Shown: positions 48,804-58,066 of the stretch, in pieces
How positions within the stretch are numbered: position 1 is the stretch's first letter
How the letters are laid out: each line of letters opens with the position of its first letter
Assembly: GCA_039029195.1 (NCBI GenBank)
Contig: JBCCGR010000017.1
Location: 18,055-82,054, forward strand
DNA from: JBCCGR01 sp039029195
GTDB taxonomy: Bacteria; Pseudomonadota; Alphaproteobacteria; Rhizobiales; Rhizobiaceae
Direction: 5' to 3'
DNA: 64,000 nt
The notes under the pieces: model-generated
The model's database searches: none
Told to the model about the DNA's origin: nothing
What the model saw: only the letters and a program-made list of their open reading frames with translations
Made by a program: the position numbers and the translations under genes

Positions 48804-50675
48804 TCAGACTGGGATCATAAAGCGCGAGAAGAAACCCTCCAGATGTTCAAAATGATTGAGCGGCAATATATCTGCCACAAACTGGTCTGGCCGCACGACC
48901 ACCAACGCACCAGATTTCCGATCCACGCCGCGCAGATCAAAGATGTCAGGCCCTTGCTTCAGATCGGGGCAAAAGATCTTCTCATAATCGATAAGACCCA
49001 GCCGTCCCTTGATTGGTTTCAGGAATTCCGGCATCGCCTCAATTGCCAGTTCCTGATGGTGGGACTGAAACACCGCACGAACATCGAAAACCGAATCCGC
49101 GTCAGCATCTGATGGTGTATACCGCGCAATCGGGCTGTTCGGATCGCCGCGAAGATAGTCGCAAAGATGAGCGATCTGGCCAACGGGCAAACCCGTGTCT
49201 CTGGAAGGTGCGAAGGCAATGAGCCGCCAGCGACCGTCAACCTTCAGAACATGACCGAGTTGCAGCGGTTTGGCATCCGCCAGTCGGATGACCGGCCCAG
49301 AATGAAACCGCGTGCCGATGCCAAACCCGATTGCCAACTGTTGGTGATCTTCATCACCAACGATGAGAGAGGCATCGTAGCAGGTTTCGACCCCGGCGGT
49401 GTACCGCGCATGTTTTTGAAAATAATGTTGAAACTGCTTTGCAGCCTTTGGGTCAGATCGTTTGGAACTGAACAGCCGGGCCATCTCCCGGTCAAATGCG
49501 ATCAGTTCGTGCGCCTTGGCACGACGCTCCAGCGAGTAAGTACCAAGCAGCTCGGGTTTCGCCTGCCCGCGCAACACCGCTGCCAGTTTCCAGCCCAGAT
49601 TGAATGTGTCGGCCATAGAGACATTCATACCCTGCCCGGCCTTCGGACTGTGGGTGTGGCAGGCATCACCGGCAATGAAAATACGTGGAATGTCAGGACG
49701 CTCACCCTCAGCATCCAGATCGTCGAAACTGTCACACACCCGTTGACCGATTTCATAGGCCGAGCACCAGGCAACCTGTCGCACATCAAACCGGAAGGGT
49801 TTGAGAATTGCGCTGGCTTTTTCCGCAAGCATATCCGCCGTCACACCCCGGTCCGCGGCGCGTTCCCGCTCCTTCAGCTCATCAAGTTCGATGTAAAGCC
49901 GAACCATCGTCCCGCCCTCACGCGGGATGATCAGAATGCTACCCTGATCTTTGGACTGGATAGCACATTTCAGGCGAATATCCGGAAAATCCGTGACTGC
50001 CAGAACGTCCATCACACCCCACAACTGACGGGCCGCCTCTCCCTTGAGCTCGTAACCCAAAGCGTTGCGGACCGAACTGCGCGCACCATCGCAGCCGACC
50101 ACGAATTTGGCTCGCACAGTCGCCGGCTCGCCATCTGAACCGCGAAGCGACGCCAAAACCGGGAACTCTGGATCAGACGTTCGTTCAAGCCCGACCAACT
50201 CACACTGATAGTCCGGAACCAAGCCTGTTGGCCCGTTCCGCATCGTTTCCAGAAAAAAGTCATGGATGCGCGCTTGGGACAGGATCACATGCGGCATTTC
50301 AGAGAGATCGTCCTCCACATCCTGTATCCGGTCGCTGCGGGCAATCACGCCGTCAGGATCGGGTTTCCAGAACGAGGTTTCGTTCACCCAGTAAGCCTCC
50401 CGAACAACCTTGTGGGCAAAGCCAAAAGCTTCAAACATCTCGACCGAACGGCAGGCCACACCATCGGCCTGGCCAATTTCCAGCGGCCCGCTCTTGCGCT
50501 CAACAATTCTGGTGCAGATATCGGGAAACTTTGAAAGCTGAGCAGCCAATGTCAGGCCAGCTGGCCCGCATCCGACGATCAGAACATCGACCTGACCTTT
50601 GTCGGTCAACGGATCTGTCTGAACAGAAGAAACTTCAGGATCACCTGGGTGAAATCCGTCGAAATGATATTGCAT
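48804..50675 (-). CDS. FAD-dependent aromatic hydroxylase, MobA/phenol 2-monooxygenase-like
   Basis: The 623-residue flavoprotein has the FAD motif VDVLIVGCGPAGLTLAAQLS, the DG motif VVGCDGARSSVR and the second FAD motif IPRIFIAGDACHTHSPKAGQ with QGMNVSMADTFNLGWKLA. A C-terminal thioredoxin-like domain fits phenol hydroxylase and 3-hydroxybenzoate 4-monooxygenase. The N-terminal MQYHFDGFHPGDPEV closely follows MobA starts, so ATG 50675 was chosen over ATG 50726, although the latter has a better ribosome-binding sequence. It likely hydroxylates a phenolic or hydroxybenzoate-type compound. It converges with the TetR gene and faces a PadR-RND operon upstream. Confidence 0.85.
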   Translation of the reverse strand: MQYHFDGFHPGDPEVSSVQTDPLTDKGQVDVLIVGCGPAGLTLAAQLSKFPDICTRIVERKSGPLEIGQADGVACRSVEMFEAFGFAHKVVREAYWVNETSFWKPDPDGVIARSDRIQDVEDDLSEMPHVILSQARIHDFFLETMRNGPTGLVPDYQCELVGLERTSDPEFPVLASLRGSDGEPATVRAKFVVGCDGARSSVRNALGYELKGEAARQLWGVMDVLAVTDFPDIRLKCAIQSKDQGSILIIPREGGTMVRLYIELDELKERERAADRGVTADMLAEKASAILKPFRFDVRQVAWCSAYEIGQRVCDSFDDLDAEGERPDIPRIFIAGDACHTHSPKAGQGMNVSMADTFNLGWKLAAVLRGQAKPELLGTYSLERRAKAHELIAFDREMARLFSSKRSDPKAAKQFQHYFQKHARYTAGVETCYDASLIVGDEDHQQLAIGFGIGTRFHSGPVIRLADAKPLQLGHVLKVDGRWRLIAFAPSRDTGLPVGQIAHLCDYLRGDPNSPIARYTPSDADADSVFDVRAVFQSHHQELAIEAMPEFLKPIKGRLGLIDYEKIFCPDLKQGPDIFDLRGVDRKSGALVVVRPDQFVADILPLNHFEHLEGFFSRFMIPV

Positions 50676-51068
50676 GGAGACAATCAATAATCGATGCGTG
50701 CGGCCCTGAAAACTATTGATGACCATGGGGCGACCTCGTCGGTAACGGTCTATGCCACAGAAAAATTCCTCAACCCTCTGATGATGTTCCCTGGCGTCGC
50801 AAGGCTTTTTGATTCGACGAGCACCCAGTCAAGCTCGCGCAGCTCAACAAACAATACACCTTCAGGCTCAAACAATGGCAGCGTTTTCAAATGCTTCACC
50901 ATCGCCGCAAATTTTCGGTTCTGGTCCGGTGATCTGTGCCTGATTTTAGCCCGTATGTCTTGAAATCATATTCTCAAACGATATATGCCTCAAAACTATA
51001 TGCTTATGCAGAAGAGCGTCAATCCAGGGCATTAGACCTTCGGAACCGCTTGCAACAGGGAAGACGCA
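50676..51068. other. Divergent spacer between FAD hydroxylase and PadR gene
   Basis: No convincing gene. A small open frame at 50694-50963 on the plus strand has no family resemblance. The last 100 bases are AT-rich and hold the tandem direct repeat described separately. Confidence 0.4.
50973..51003. promoter_or_regulatory. Tandem direct repeat, possible PadR operator
   Basis: CTCAAACGATATATGC (50973-50988) is followed immediately by CTCAAAACTATATGC (50989-51003), a near-identical copy. The location 66 bases before the PadR start suggests an autoregulatory site or promoter. Binding is not shown. Confidence 0.4.
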
Positions 51069-51623
51069 ATGAACATCCGAACGGTCTGTCTGGCGATTCT
51101 CAATCATCACGACGCCACCGGTTACGAGATCCGAAAGCTCTCACTTGAGGGCGAATACAGCTATTTCGTCGATGCAAGCTTCGGTTCGATCTATCCGGCG
51201 CTCGCAAAACTGGAAGCCGAACATCTCGTGACGAGCCGCGAAGAGGTTCAGTCCGGTAAACCACCGCGCAAGGTCTACTCGATCACGGAAGCGGGCCGCA
51301 TCGCATTTCGCGATGCCCTTCGCCAGCCACCGCAGAAGGATCAGTTCAAGTCGGAATTTTTGCTCATCGCAATGTGCGCGCCGATGATGCGCTGCGAAGA
51401 CCTCTCCCGCACCATCGACATCCGCATCGAGCAGCTTCAGGCAGAACTAGACATTATCCGCAATGCATCCGGAGAGTTTCAGACGCCTGCAGGGGCCTGG
51501 ACCACACGCTACGGACGAACCTGCATCACGACCTCACTGGAACACCTCATCAAGCATCGGCACGAGCTTGAAGAAATGGCAATCCAACCCGAAATTCAGC
51601 CCGTCGCCGAAGCGGCAGAGTAA
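51069..51623 (+). CDS. PadR family transcriptional regulator
   Basis: The 184-residue product has a PadR winged helix (VCLAILNHHDATGYEIRKLS, then SIYPALAKLEAEHLVTSREE and a wing KPPRKVYSITEAG) and a C-terminal helical dimerisation region (Vir_reg-like). PadR proteins often sense phenolic acids or drugs and control efflux or decarboxylase genes. AGGGAAG precedes the ATG. It is the first gene of the likely PadR-adaptor-RND operon (54 bases to the adaptor). The divergent FAD hydroxylase may be another target. Confidence 0.92.
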   Translation: MNIRTVCLAILNHHDATGYEIRKLSLEGEYSYFVDASFGSIYPALAKLEAEHLVTSREEVQSGKPPRKVYSITEAGRIAFRDALRQPPQKDQFKSEFLLIAMCAPMMRCEDLSRTIDIRIEQLQAELDIIRNASGEFQTPAGAWTTRYGRTCITTSLEHLIKHRHELEEMAIQPEIQPVAEAAE

Positions 51624-51676
51624 AAGCATTTCCGGCGCACCTCCCAACGCCGAAAGAACAGTTCAGGACCCCTCCC

Positions 51677-52906
51677 ATGTCATTCCTTACTGAAAACTGG
51701 CAACTAATAGCAGGCGCTGCTGCAATGTTTGCAGTCGGCTTTCTTGTCCGCGGCATGCGGTTAAACGCGTCACTCATCATTGCGATCATGATTGCTGCCG
51801 GCATTGGCGGTTGGATGTACACTGGCGATCTGATCATCGGCGGTCAGGCAGACCCGAATGCGGTTCCGATTGTCGAACGTGAAAAGAAGCGCTCGTCGAG
51901 CCTGTTCCAAGTCAGAGTGCGTGAATTGCAGCCAGAAGCCCGGCCCGCGCGACTACTCATTCGCGGCCGCACCAAAGCTGACAAGATGGTCAGTGTTCGC
52001 GCTGAAACCGCCGGTACTTTGGAAAAGCGCCCCGTAAATAAGGGCGATCGGGTAAAGCCCGGGGACCTCCTGTGCGTGATCAATCAAGGGGTTCGCCAAG
52101 CCAACCTCACTCAGGCCGAAGCACAACTGACCCAGGCAAAGGCAGATTTTCAAGCCAATGAGGAACTGGTCGAAAAAGGCTTCACCACCAAGTCGCGACT
52201 GCGCAGCCTGCGGGCGGCATACGATGCGGCTCGCGCGGCAGTGGCAAGCGCCAAGTGGGAACTTTCCCGCACAGAAGTGCGCGCCACGACCCATGGCATT
52301 GTGGTCTCCCCTGCAGCCGAGGTGGGCGACAATCTCACCCCGGGCGGCGTGTGCCTGACCCTGATGAATTCGGACCCGATGCTGTTTGTGGGACAGGTTT
52401 CAGAACGCGACATTTCCCAGCTGAAGCTTGGTCAGCCGGTTGGCACGCAGCTTGTGACCGGTGAAACCGTTCTCGGCAAACTGACACACATCGCGCCGAT
52501 CGCGGACCCGCAAACCAGAACGTTTGAAATCGAAGTCAGCCTGCCCAACCCGGATGAACGGCTGCGCGACGGTGTGACGGCCAACTCTCTGGTCGAGCTT
52601 GCCTCCGAACCGGCCTTTCGCATTCGGTCGTCATGGCTGACGCTCTCCGACAACGGCACCATTGGTGTGCGCGTGGTTGACGAGGACGACAAGGTTGCCT
52701 TCATGGCGGTGAAAATCTTGTCCGAACCAAACGACGCCATGTGGGTGTCTGGTCTCAAGCCGGGGCAGCGGGTGATCACCGTGGGCCATGAATATGTGAT
52801 TGCCGGCGAGAAGGTGATCCCGGTCAAAGACACAGCTTCAACGGAAAAACCTGGCGATGCCTCAAGCACGTTTGATGGCAAGGCCAAATCGGAGAAAACC
52901 CAATGA
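51677..52906 (+). CDS. RND efflux periplasmic adaptor (HlyD/AcrA family)
   Basis: The 409-residue product has an N-terminal membrane anchor (two hydrophobic helices, residues about 7-50) and the adaptor fold: beta-barrel/lipoyl half VSVRAETAGTLEKRPVNKGD, a helical hairpin (QANLTQAEAQLTQAKADFQA), the second lipoyl half VRATTHGIVVSPAAEVGDNL and a membrane-proximal beta-domain. It links the inner-membrane pump to an outer-membrane channel; no such channel is encoded here. The stop overlaps the RND pump start by 4 bases. Unlike most adaptors it has no lipoprotein Cys. Confidence 0.93.
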   Translation: MSFLTENWQLIAGAAAMFAVGFLVRGMRLNASLIIAIMIAAGIGGWMYTGDLIIGGQADPNAVPIVEREKKRSSSLFQVRVRELQPEARPARLLIRGRTKADKMVSVRAETAGTLEKRPVNKGDRVKPGDLLCVINQGVRQANLTQAEAQLTQAKADFQANEELVEKGFTTKSRLRSLRAAYDAARAAVASAKWELSRTEVRATTHGIVVSPAAEVGDNLTPGGVCLTLMNSDPMLFVGQVSERDISQLKLGQPVGTQLVTGETVLGKLTHIAPIADPQTRTFEIEVSLPNPDERLRDGVTANSLVELASEPAFRIRSSWLTLSDNGTIGVRVVDEDDKVAFMAVKILSEPNDAMWVSGLKPGQRVITVGHEYVIAGEKVIPVKDTASTEKPGDASSTFDGKAKSEKTQ

Positions 52907-55900
52907 TAGGTGCCCTCCAAACCATTTTGAGCCGTCCAAAGACGGTTCTGATGCTGATGGTGGTTATGGTGATTGCGGGAACCTTCTCGTACATCTCCAT
53001 CCCCAAGGAAGCGCAGCCGGACATTGATGTTCCTGTCTATTTTGTGTCTGTAAACCAAAACGGCATTGCTCCGGGCGATGCCGAGCGGCTGCTTGTACGT
53101 CCGCTCGAAACCACCTTGCGCGGCATTGACGGTCTGAAGGAACTCACTGCCATTGCCGGTGAGGGATACGCGGCAATCGTGCTCGAATTCACCATCGATA
53201 CGGACAAGGACAAGGTTCTTGCCGACATTCGGGACAAGGTGGACCAGGCAAAGGCAGAATTGCCGACGGACGCCGATGAACCGGTCATCAACGAGACCAA
53301 CTTTGCGCTTCAGCCCACGCTGATTGTAACGCTTTCGGGCAAGGTGCCGGAGCGTACACTCTATGCCCGTGCCCGCACGCTGAAAGACGAGCTCGAAGCC
53401 ATTTCCTCCGTCCGGGAAGCCAATCTGAGCGGCAATCGGGATGAGATCCTTGAGGTCATTCTCGACCTCACCAAGCTTGAATCCTACGACATCACCCAGA
53501 CCGAACTGCTCAATGCCCTGTCGCAGAACAACCAGCTTGTTCCTGCCGGCTTCATTGACGACGGCCAGGGCCGCTTTAATGTTAAGGTGCCGGGTCTCGT
53601 TGAGTCGGCGCGCGATGTTTATTCGATACCGATCAAGCAGAATGGCGAAGGCGTGGTCACGCTGGGCGATGTGGCGGAAATCCGCCGCACATTCAAAGAC
53701 CCTTCCAACTTCACCCGTGTGAATGGTGAACCGGCGATTGCCATTGAGGTGGTCAAGCGCATCGGCACCAACATCATCGAAAACAACAAGTCGGTGCGTG
53801 AAGTCGTTGCGAAGTTCGCGAAAGACTGGCCGGACACGATCAAAATCAACTTCCTGCTCGACCAGTCAAACTTCATCAACGAGGTTCAGAACTCGCTTCA
53901 GGCTTCGATCATGACGGCAATTGCGCTGGTGATGATCGTGGTGGTGGCGGCACTCGGTTTGCGGTCCGGCTTGTTGGTGGGGATCTCTATCCCGGTCTCC
54001 TTCATGGTCGGGTTCCTGATCCTCGCCTCGGTCGGCATGACCGTGAACATGATGGTTATGTTCGGCATGGTGCTGACTGTTGGCATGCTGGTCGATGGCG
54101 CAATCGTGGTGACGGAATATGCTGACCGAAAGATCAGCGAAGGCATGCCACCTACACAGGCCTATGAACGTGCGGCATCACTGATGTTCTGGCCGGTGGT
54201 ATCATCCACGGCCACGACACTGGCCGCGTTCTTGCCCCTGCTCCTGTGGCCGGGCGTACCAGGCGAATTCATGTCCTACCTTCCGATCATGGTGATCATC
54301 GTGCTTTCGGCATCGTTGATGACGGCGCTGGTGTTTTTGCCGACTGCAGGGGCGCAAGTCGGACGTTTGACGGCCTGGTTCGGCAAACATGCAGCCATCT
54401 TTCTAAGCCTCATTGCCGGAGCGGGTCTGGCAGCATTGGCGTTCGCTCTGTTGAGTATTCCAGCCATCATCGCCGAAGTGGGCTTCGGCGTGAATGATGT
54501 GGTCGATCAGGCAAACAAACTCGCCGAACAGCAGGGGATCACCACTCTGGCTGAGCGAATGATCATGATCGTTGCGGCGATTGCTGGCGTCGTCTTTGCT
54601 ATTTTCATCTACCCGGTTATCGCTGGCTTGGTTCGTTGGCAGCGTTCTCGCCCAATAAAGGAAGACGAGGTGGCAAAAATGCTGTCCTCGTCATCCAAAC
54701 TCGATATCCGGAAAGTACCGGGCATTACCGGGGTTTATCTCTGGATCCTGAAAAAACTGACAGGCAACCTTGTTGGTAATGCTGTCGTCATTGCGCTTGT
54801 CCTGGGCACAACATTTTCGGTTTTTGCTTTGTTTGGCTCAAACAATGCAGGCGTCGAATTCTTCGTCGACGAAGAACCGGACGTCGCAATTGTGCTTGTT
54901 TCCGGTCGTGGCAACATGGCGGCGACTGAAATCCGCGATCTGGTCCACGAGGTGAGCAACCGGGTGTCAACCGTCAAAGGAATTCGCAACATCGTTTCCA
55001 CGTCGCGCGCACCTGGTGGCGGCGGTGGCGGTGGTGGCAATGTCATCGGTGGTGTGCAGGACAAACCTGCCGACGTGATCGGCGAATTGCAGATCGAACT
55101 TGGCGACTATTGCTGTCGTCGTAAAGCGGTCGATATCTTCGCAGAGATCCGCGAAAAGACCGGCAATATGCCCGGCATCCGCGTCGAGGTTCGCAAAATC
55201 GAAGGCGGACCGCCGACGGGCAAGGACCTGCGGCTTGAAGTCAAATCATCCAATTACGATCAGATGGTTGCTGCGATCGCCCGCGTTCGCGCTCATGTGG
55301 ACACGATGACTGGTCTTCAGGATCGCGAAGATTCTCGCCCGCTGCCAGGTATCGAGTGGGAGCTCACCGTAAATCGTGAGGAAGCTGGCCGTTACAATGC
55401 CGGCATTGTCGCGATCGGCTCCATGGTGCAACTCGTCACCAATGGTGTGATGATCGGCAAATACCGGCCCGACGATTCCGATGATGAAGTCGAGATACGC
55501 GTGCGACTCCCCAAGGAGCAACGATCATTCGATTTTCTTGATCAGCTTAAGCTGCGCACGTCCAACGGGCAGGTTCCTCTTTCAAATTTCGTCGAGCGCT
55601 CTGCGCACCAGAAGGTTTCCTCCATCACCCGTCGTGACGGGCTCTACGCAATGGATGTGAAGGCCAATCTGATTTCCGGTTTCAAGGAAAACGGGAAAGC
55701 CATCACGCCAGATGACAAGGTGAAAGAACTTCAGACGTGGCTGGACACGCAGAAATGGCCCTCCAGCGTTCAGATGAAGTTCCGAGGCGCGGATGCCGAG
55801 CAGCGCGAATCGGGCGAGTTTCTGATGCGCGCAGCAGCAATTGCCCTGTTCCTGATGTTCATCATTCTGGTGACCCAGTTCAATTCTTTCTACCAAGCTA

Positions 55901-56790
55901 TTCTGACGCTATCGACGGTTGTTCTGGCGATTGTCGGGGTCCTCATCGGGCTTATTGTGACCGGACAAAAATTCTCGATCATCATGACGGGAACCGGCGT
56001 GGTGGCGCTTGCCGGGATCGTGGTGAACAACGCCATTGTTCTGATCGACACGTACAATCGCATGCGCAAGGAGGGTGTTGAAGTTCGCGAAGCTGTCCTG
56101 AAAACATCAGCGCAGCGACTACGGCCAATTATGCTGACCACCGTCACGACCATTCTCGGATTGGTTCCCATGGCGCTGACGATCAATCTCGACTTCATTG
56201 ATCAACGCATCATGTATGGTGGCATCACCGCAATCTGGTGGATTCAGCTTTCAACGGCTGTGATTTTCGGTCTCGCTTACTCAACTTTGCTGACATTGGT
56301 CATGATTCCGATGATGCTTGCTCTGCCTGCAAACATCGCAAGTTCAGCATCGCTCATTGGCCGCATACTGTTCTTTGTCATCACCCTGCCCTGGCAGATT
56401 GTCAAATTGTTCCTGCCCAAACGTTCGGTGGCACCCGTCCCGGCAATGGCGGGCGTGGGCGTTGCGAATGTTAGTGTGGATGCGGAGGTCGATGCCCCCG
56501 CTCCCGCAGTGGTAAATGCGATCCCGAAAGCCAGCGAAGTCAACTGGAAGCCCTCACCGCGGTCAAAACCGGAAGCGAAAGAGGCACCGTCTGTTGCGGC
56601 GCAGCCACCTGAAGAAGCGGAGGCGCCACGCAAAGATGCAGAGCCAAAGCCGCAAAAAGGTGACTTTGTTCGCCAGTCAGCACCATTGAAGTCAGGCGCA
56701 ACCGGCAATGTGGTACCAATGGGCAAGGCAAAATCTGATCGGGATCGTCAAACGGTCGAACCCGACAGCTTCCCTGAAGCCGCAGAATAA
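52903..56790 (+). CDS. RND efflux pump with extra membrane insert and long soluble tail
   Basis: The 1295-residue product is an AcrB-like pump of the HAE-1-like/CusA-related superfamily. TM1 is at about 12-32 and the proton-relay region is GMLVDGAIVVTEYADRK; TM12-like helices end near residue 1180. Unusual parts are an extra pair of membrane helices near residues 490-610 (HAAIFLSLIAGAGLAALAFA, then RMIMIVAAIAGVVFAIFIYP), an eight-Gly run at about residue 705, and a 130-residue Pro/Lys/Glu-rich cytoplasmic tail. A typical RND pump has about 1040 residues. Substrate unknown; the PadR regulator suggests a phenolic or drug-like compound. Confidence 0.92.
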   Translation: MIGALQTILSRPKTVLMLMVVMVIAGTFSYISIPKEAQPDIDVPVYFVSVNQNGIAPGDAERLLVRPLETTLRGIDGLKELTAIAGEGYAAIVLEFTIDTDKDKVLADIRDKVDQAKAELPTDADEPVINETNFALQPTLIVTLSGKVPERTLYARARTLKDELEAISSVREANLSGNRDEILEVILDLTKLESYDITQTELLNALSQNNQLVPAGFIDDGQGRFNVKVPGLVESARDVYSIPIKQNGEGVVTLGDVAEIRRTFKDPSNFTRVNGEPAIAIEVVKRIGTNIIENNKSVREVVAKFAKDWPDTIKINFLLDQSNFINEVQNSLQASIMTAIALVMIVVVAALGLRSGLLVGISIPVSFMVGFLILASVGMTVNMMVMFGMVLTVGMLVDGAIVVTEYADRKISEGMPPTQAYERAASLMFWPVVSSTATTLAAFLPLLLWPGVPGEFMSYLPIMVIIVLSASLMTALVFLPTAGAQVGRLTAWFGKHAAIFLSLIAGAGLAALAFALLSIPAIIAEVGFGVNDVVDQANKLAEQQGITTLAERMIMIVAAIAGVVFAIFIYPVIAGLVRWQRSRPIKEDEVAKMLSSSSKLDIRKVPGITGVYLWILKKLTGNLVGNAVVIALVLGTTFSVFALFGSNNAGVEFFVDEEPDVAIVLVSGRGNMAATEIRDLVHEVSNRVSTVKGIRNIVSTSRAPGGGGGGGGNVIGGVQDKPADVIGELQIELGDYCCRRKAVDIFAEIREKTGNMPGIRVEVRKIEGGPPTGKDLRLEVKSSNYDQMVAAIARVRAHVDTMTGLQDREDSRPLPGIEWELTVNREEAGRYNAGIVAIGSMVQLVTNGVMIGKYRPDDSDDEVEIRVRLPKEQRSFDFLDQLKLRTSNGQVPLSNFVERSAHQKVSSITRRDGLYAMDVKANLISGFKENGKAITPDDKVKELQTWLDTQKWPSSVQMKFRGADAEQRESGEFLMRAAAIALFLMFIILVTQFNSFYQAILTLSTVVLAIVGVLIGLIVTGQKFSIIMTGTGVVALAGIVVNNAIVLIDTYNRMRKEGVEVREAVLKTSAQRLRPIMLTTVTTILGLVPMALTINLDFIDQRIMYGGITAIWWIQLSTAVIFGLAYSTLLTLVMIPMMLALPANIASSASLIGRILFFVITLPWQIVKLFLPKRSVAPVPAMAGVGVANVSVDAEVDAPAPAVVNAIPKASEVNWKPSPRSKPEAKEAPSVAAQPPEEAEAPRKDAEPKPQKGDFVRQSAPLKSGATGNVVPMGKAKSDRDRQTVEPDSFPEAAE

Positions 56791-56795
56791 CAAAA

Positions 56796-56826
56796 GAGCC
56801 GTTTCTGCGTCTGGCGGAAACGGCTC
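56796..56826. terminator. Bidirectional terminator hairpin
   Basis: GAGCCGTTTC (56796-56805) pairs perfectly with GAAACGGCTC (56817-56826), 11-nt loop, and is followed by GATTGTTT. It lies 5 bases after the RND pump stop and between that gene and the convergent small secreted protein gene (56850). Confidence 0.8.
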
Positions 56827-56849
56827 GATTGTTTCGGTTTATCGAAGGA

Positions 56850-57104
56850 TTAGTTCGACAATCCCATCTTGCGCTTGGTGTTGAGCTGCTGCTGCTTTTT
56901 CCACTTGCGCTTCTGTTTCAAGCAACCATTGCCAAAGGTTCCCCACATGGCGGGGTTGTTCTTGCCACAACGCCAGGCCAGCTGATGGGTCTTGACCGGC
57001 CCATTGCTAAGTCCGTTCGGTGTGGACGGACCTGCCTGCGCAGATGAGGTTGCGAATGCTGACGCTGCCAACGAAAGGGCTGCAAAGGTAAGTACGGTTT
57101 TCAT
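56850..57104 (-). CDS. Small secreted protein, unknown function
   Basis: The 84-residue product has a Sec signal peptide (MKTVLTFAALSLAASAFATS, cleavage near AQA) leaving about 60 residues that are Lys/Gln/Asn-rich with two Cys (WRCGKNN and GNGCLKQ) and a basic C-terminus (KRKWKKQQQLNTKRK). It resembles small cationic exported proteins of Hyphomicrobiales, but I do not know a function. GGAG-like sequence lies ahead of the ATG. It converges with the RND operon and is followed downstream by nothing on its strand. Confidence 0.75.
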   Translation of the reverse strand: MKTVLTFAALSLAASAFATSSAQAGPSTPNGLSNGPVKTHQLAWRCGKNNPAMWGTFGNGCLKQKRKWKKQQQLNTKRKMGLSN

Positions 57105-57208
57105 TTTGGTCTCTCCTGATTGTGCTGTCTAACCGGCGAAATTGCCTGACATGAATACTCTGGAGAATTGGGGTTGAACCGCCGCTGAGCGGGCCGTTCA
57201 TATTTCGG

Positions 57209-58066
57209 TCAGTTTCCGGATTCTTTTTCCGATGACACCGCAGCCGCATCGCGACGCAACGCTCGCTGATAGGCCTGACGGCCAATGGGTAGCAGCAGAA
57301 TATAGCCAATACTGACAGCCGCCATCGCTTTCCAAGGGTAGGAAAACAAGATCGCCACGCACAGCACGGTGAGTATCATAATCGGCAAAACCCACTGTCG
57401 TGGTATGCGCTGGGTGGCATTTTTCCCCGCGTATGTCGGCAGGTTTGAAACCATCAAAAGACCGACAAAGATAATGTATCCCGCCACCAGAAATGAATAA
57501 TCACCACTGAGATCCACGCCCAAGAAGCCCACATAGATGGGGAGCAGAACGATCATGGCTCCCGCGGGGGCCGGCACGCCTGTGAAATAGTCGGCCATCC
57601 AATCGGGACGATTGGGATCATCCAGCATAACGTTGAACCTGGCCAGACGCAGACTGCCGCATATTGCGTAGATCAACGCTGCAATCCAGCCGATCGATCC
57701 TGCATCGTTGAGCACATAGGCATAGAGCACCAGTGCAGGCGCCACACCAAAGTTTACAAAGTCGGCCAATGAATCCATCTGCGCACCAAACCGCGTCGTG
57801 GACTTCAAAAGCCTCGCGATGCGCCCATCCAACGCATCAAGGATAGCGGCGAAAAGGACGGCCAATATTGCCATCTGAAACCGCCCCTCCATCGCCATGC
57901 GCATGGCCGTCAGGCCCGAGCAGATTGCCATCAGCGTGATGAAATTCGGCACAATCACCCGGAGTGGCACATCCCGCAAACGGCCGGTGGCTTCGCCGTC
58001 CTCACCGTCGACAACGGGTTTGTTTGCCTCCCCTTCGGGATCAAATGGAGGAAATGGTGTTTCCAT
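57209..58066 (-). CDS. pssA: CDP-diacylglycerol-serine O-phosphatidyltransferase
   Basis: The 285-residue membrane enzyme has the CDP-alcohol phosphotransferase signature, here MAILAVLFAAILDALDGRIARLLKSTTRFGAQMDSLAD (DAxDGRxAR...G...xDSLxD), with eight or so predicted helices. It makes phosphatidylserine, the precursor of phosphatidylethanolamine. This is the subclass II PssA typical of Alphaproteobacteria. Its ATG overlaps the psd stop by one base (TGATG), forming the psd-pssA operon with psd first. Confidence 0.95.
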   Translation of the reverse strand: METPFPPFDPEGEANKPVVDGEDGEATGRLRDVPLRVIVPNFITLMAICSGLTAMRMAMEGRFQMAILAVLFAAILDALDGRIARLLKSTTRFGAQMDSLADFVNFGVAPALVLYAYVLNDAGSIGWIAALIYAICGSLRLARFNVMLDDPNRPDWMADYFTGVPAPAGAMIVLLPIYVGFLGVDLSGDYSFLVAGYIIFVGLLMVSNLPTYAGKNATQRIPRQWVLPIMILTVLCVAILFSYPWKAMAAVSIGYILLLPIGRQAYQRALRRDAAAVSSEKESGN

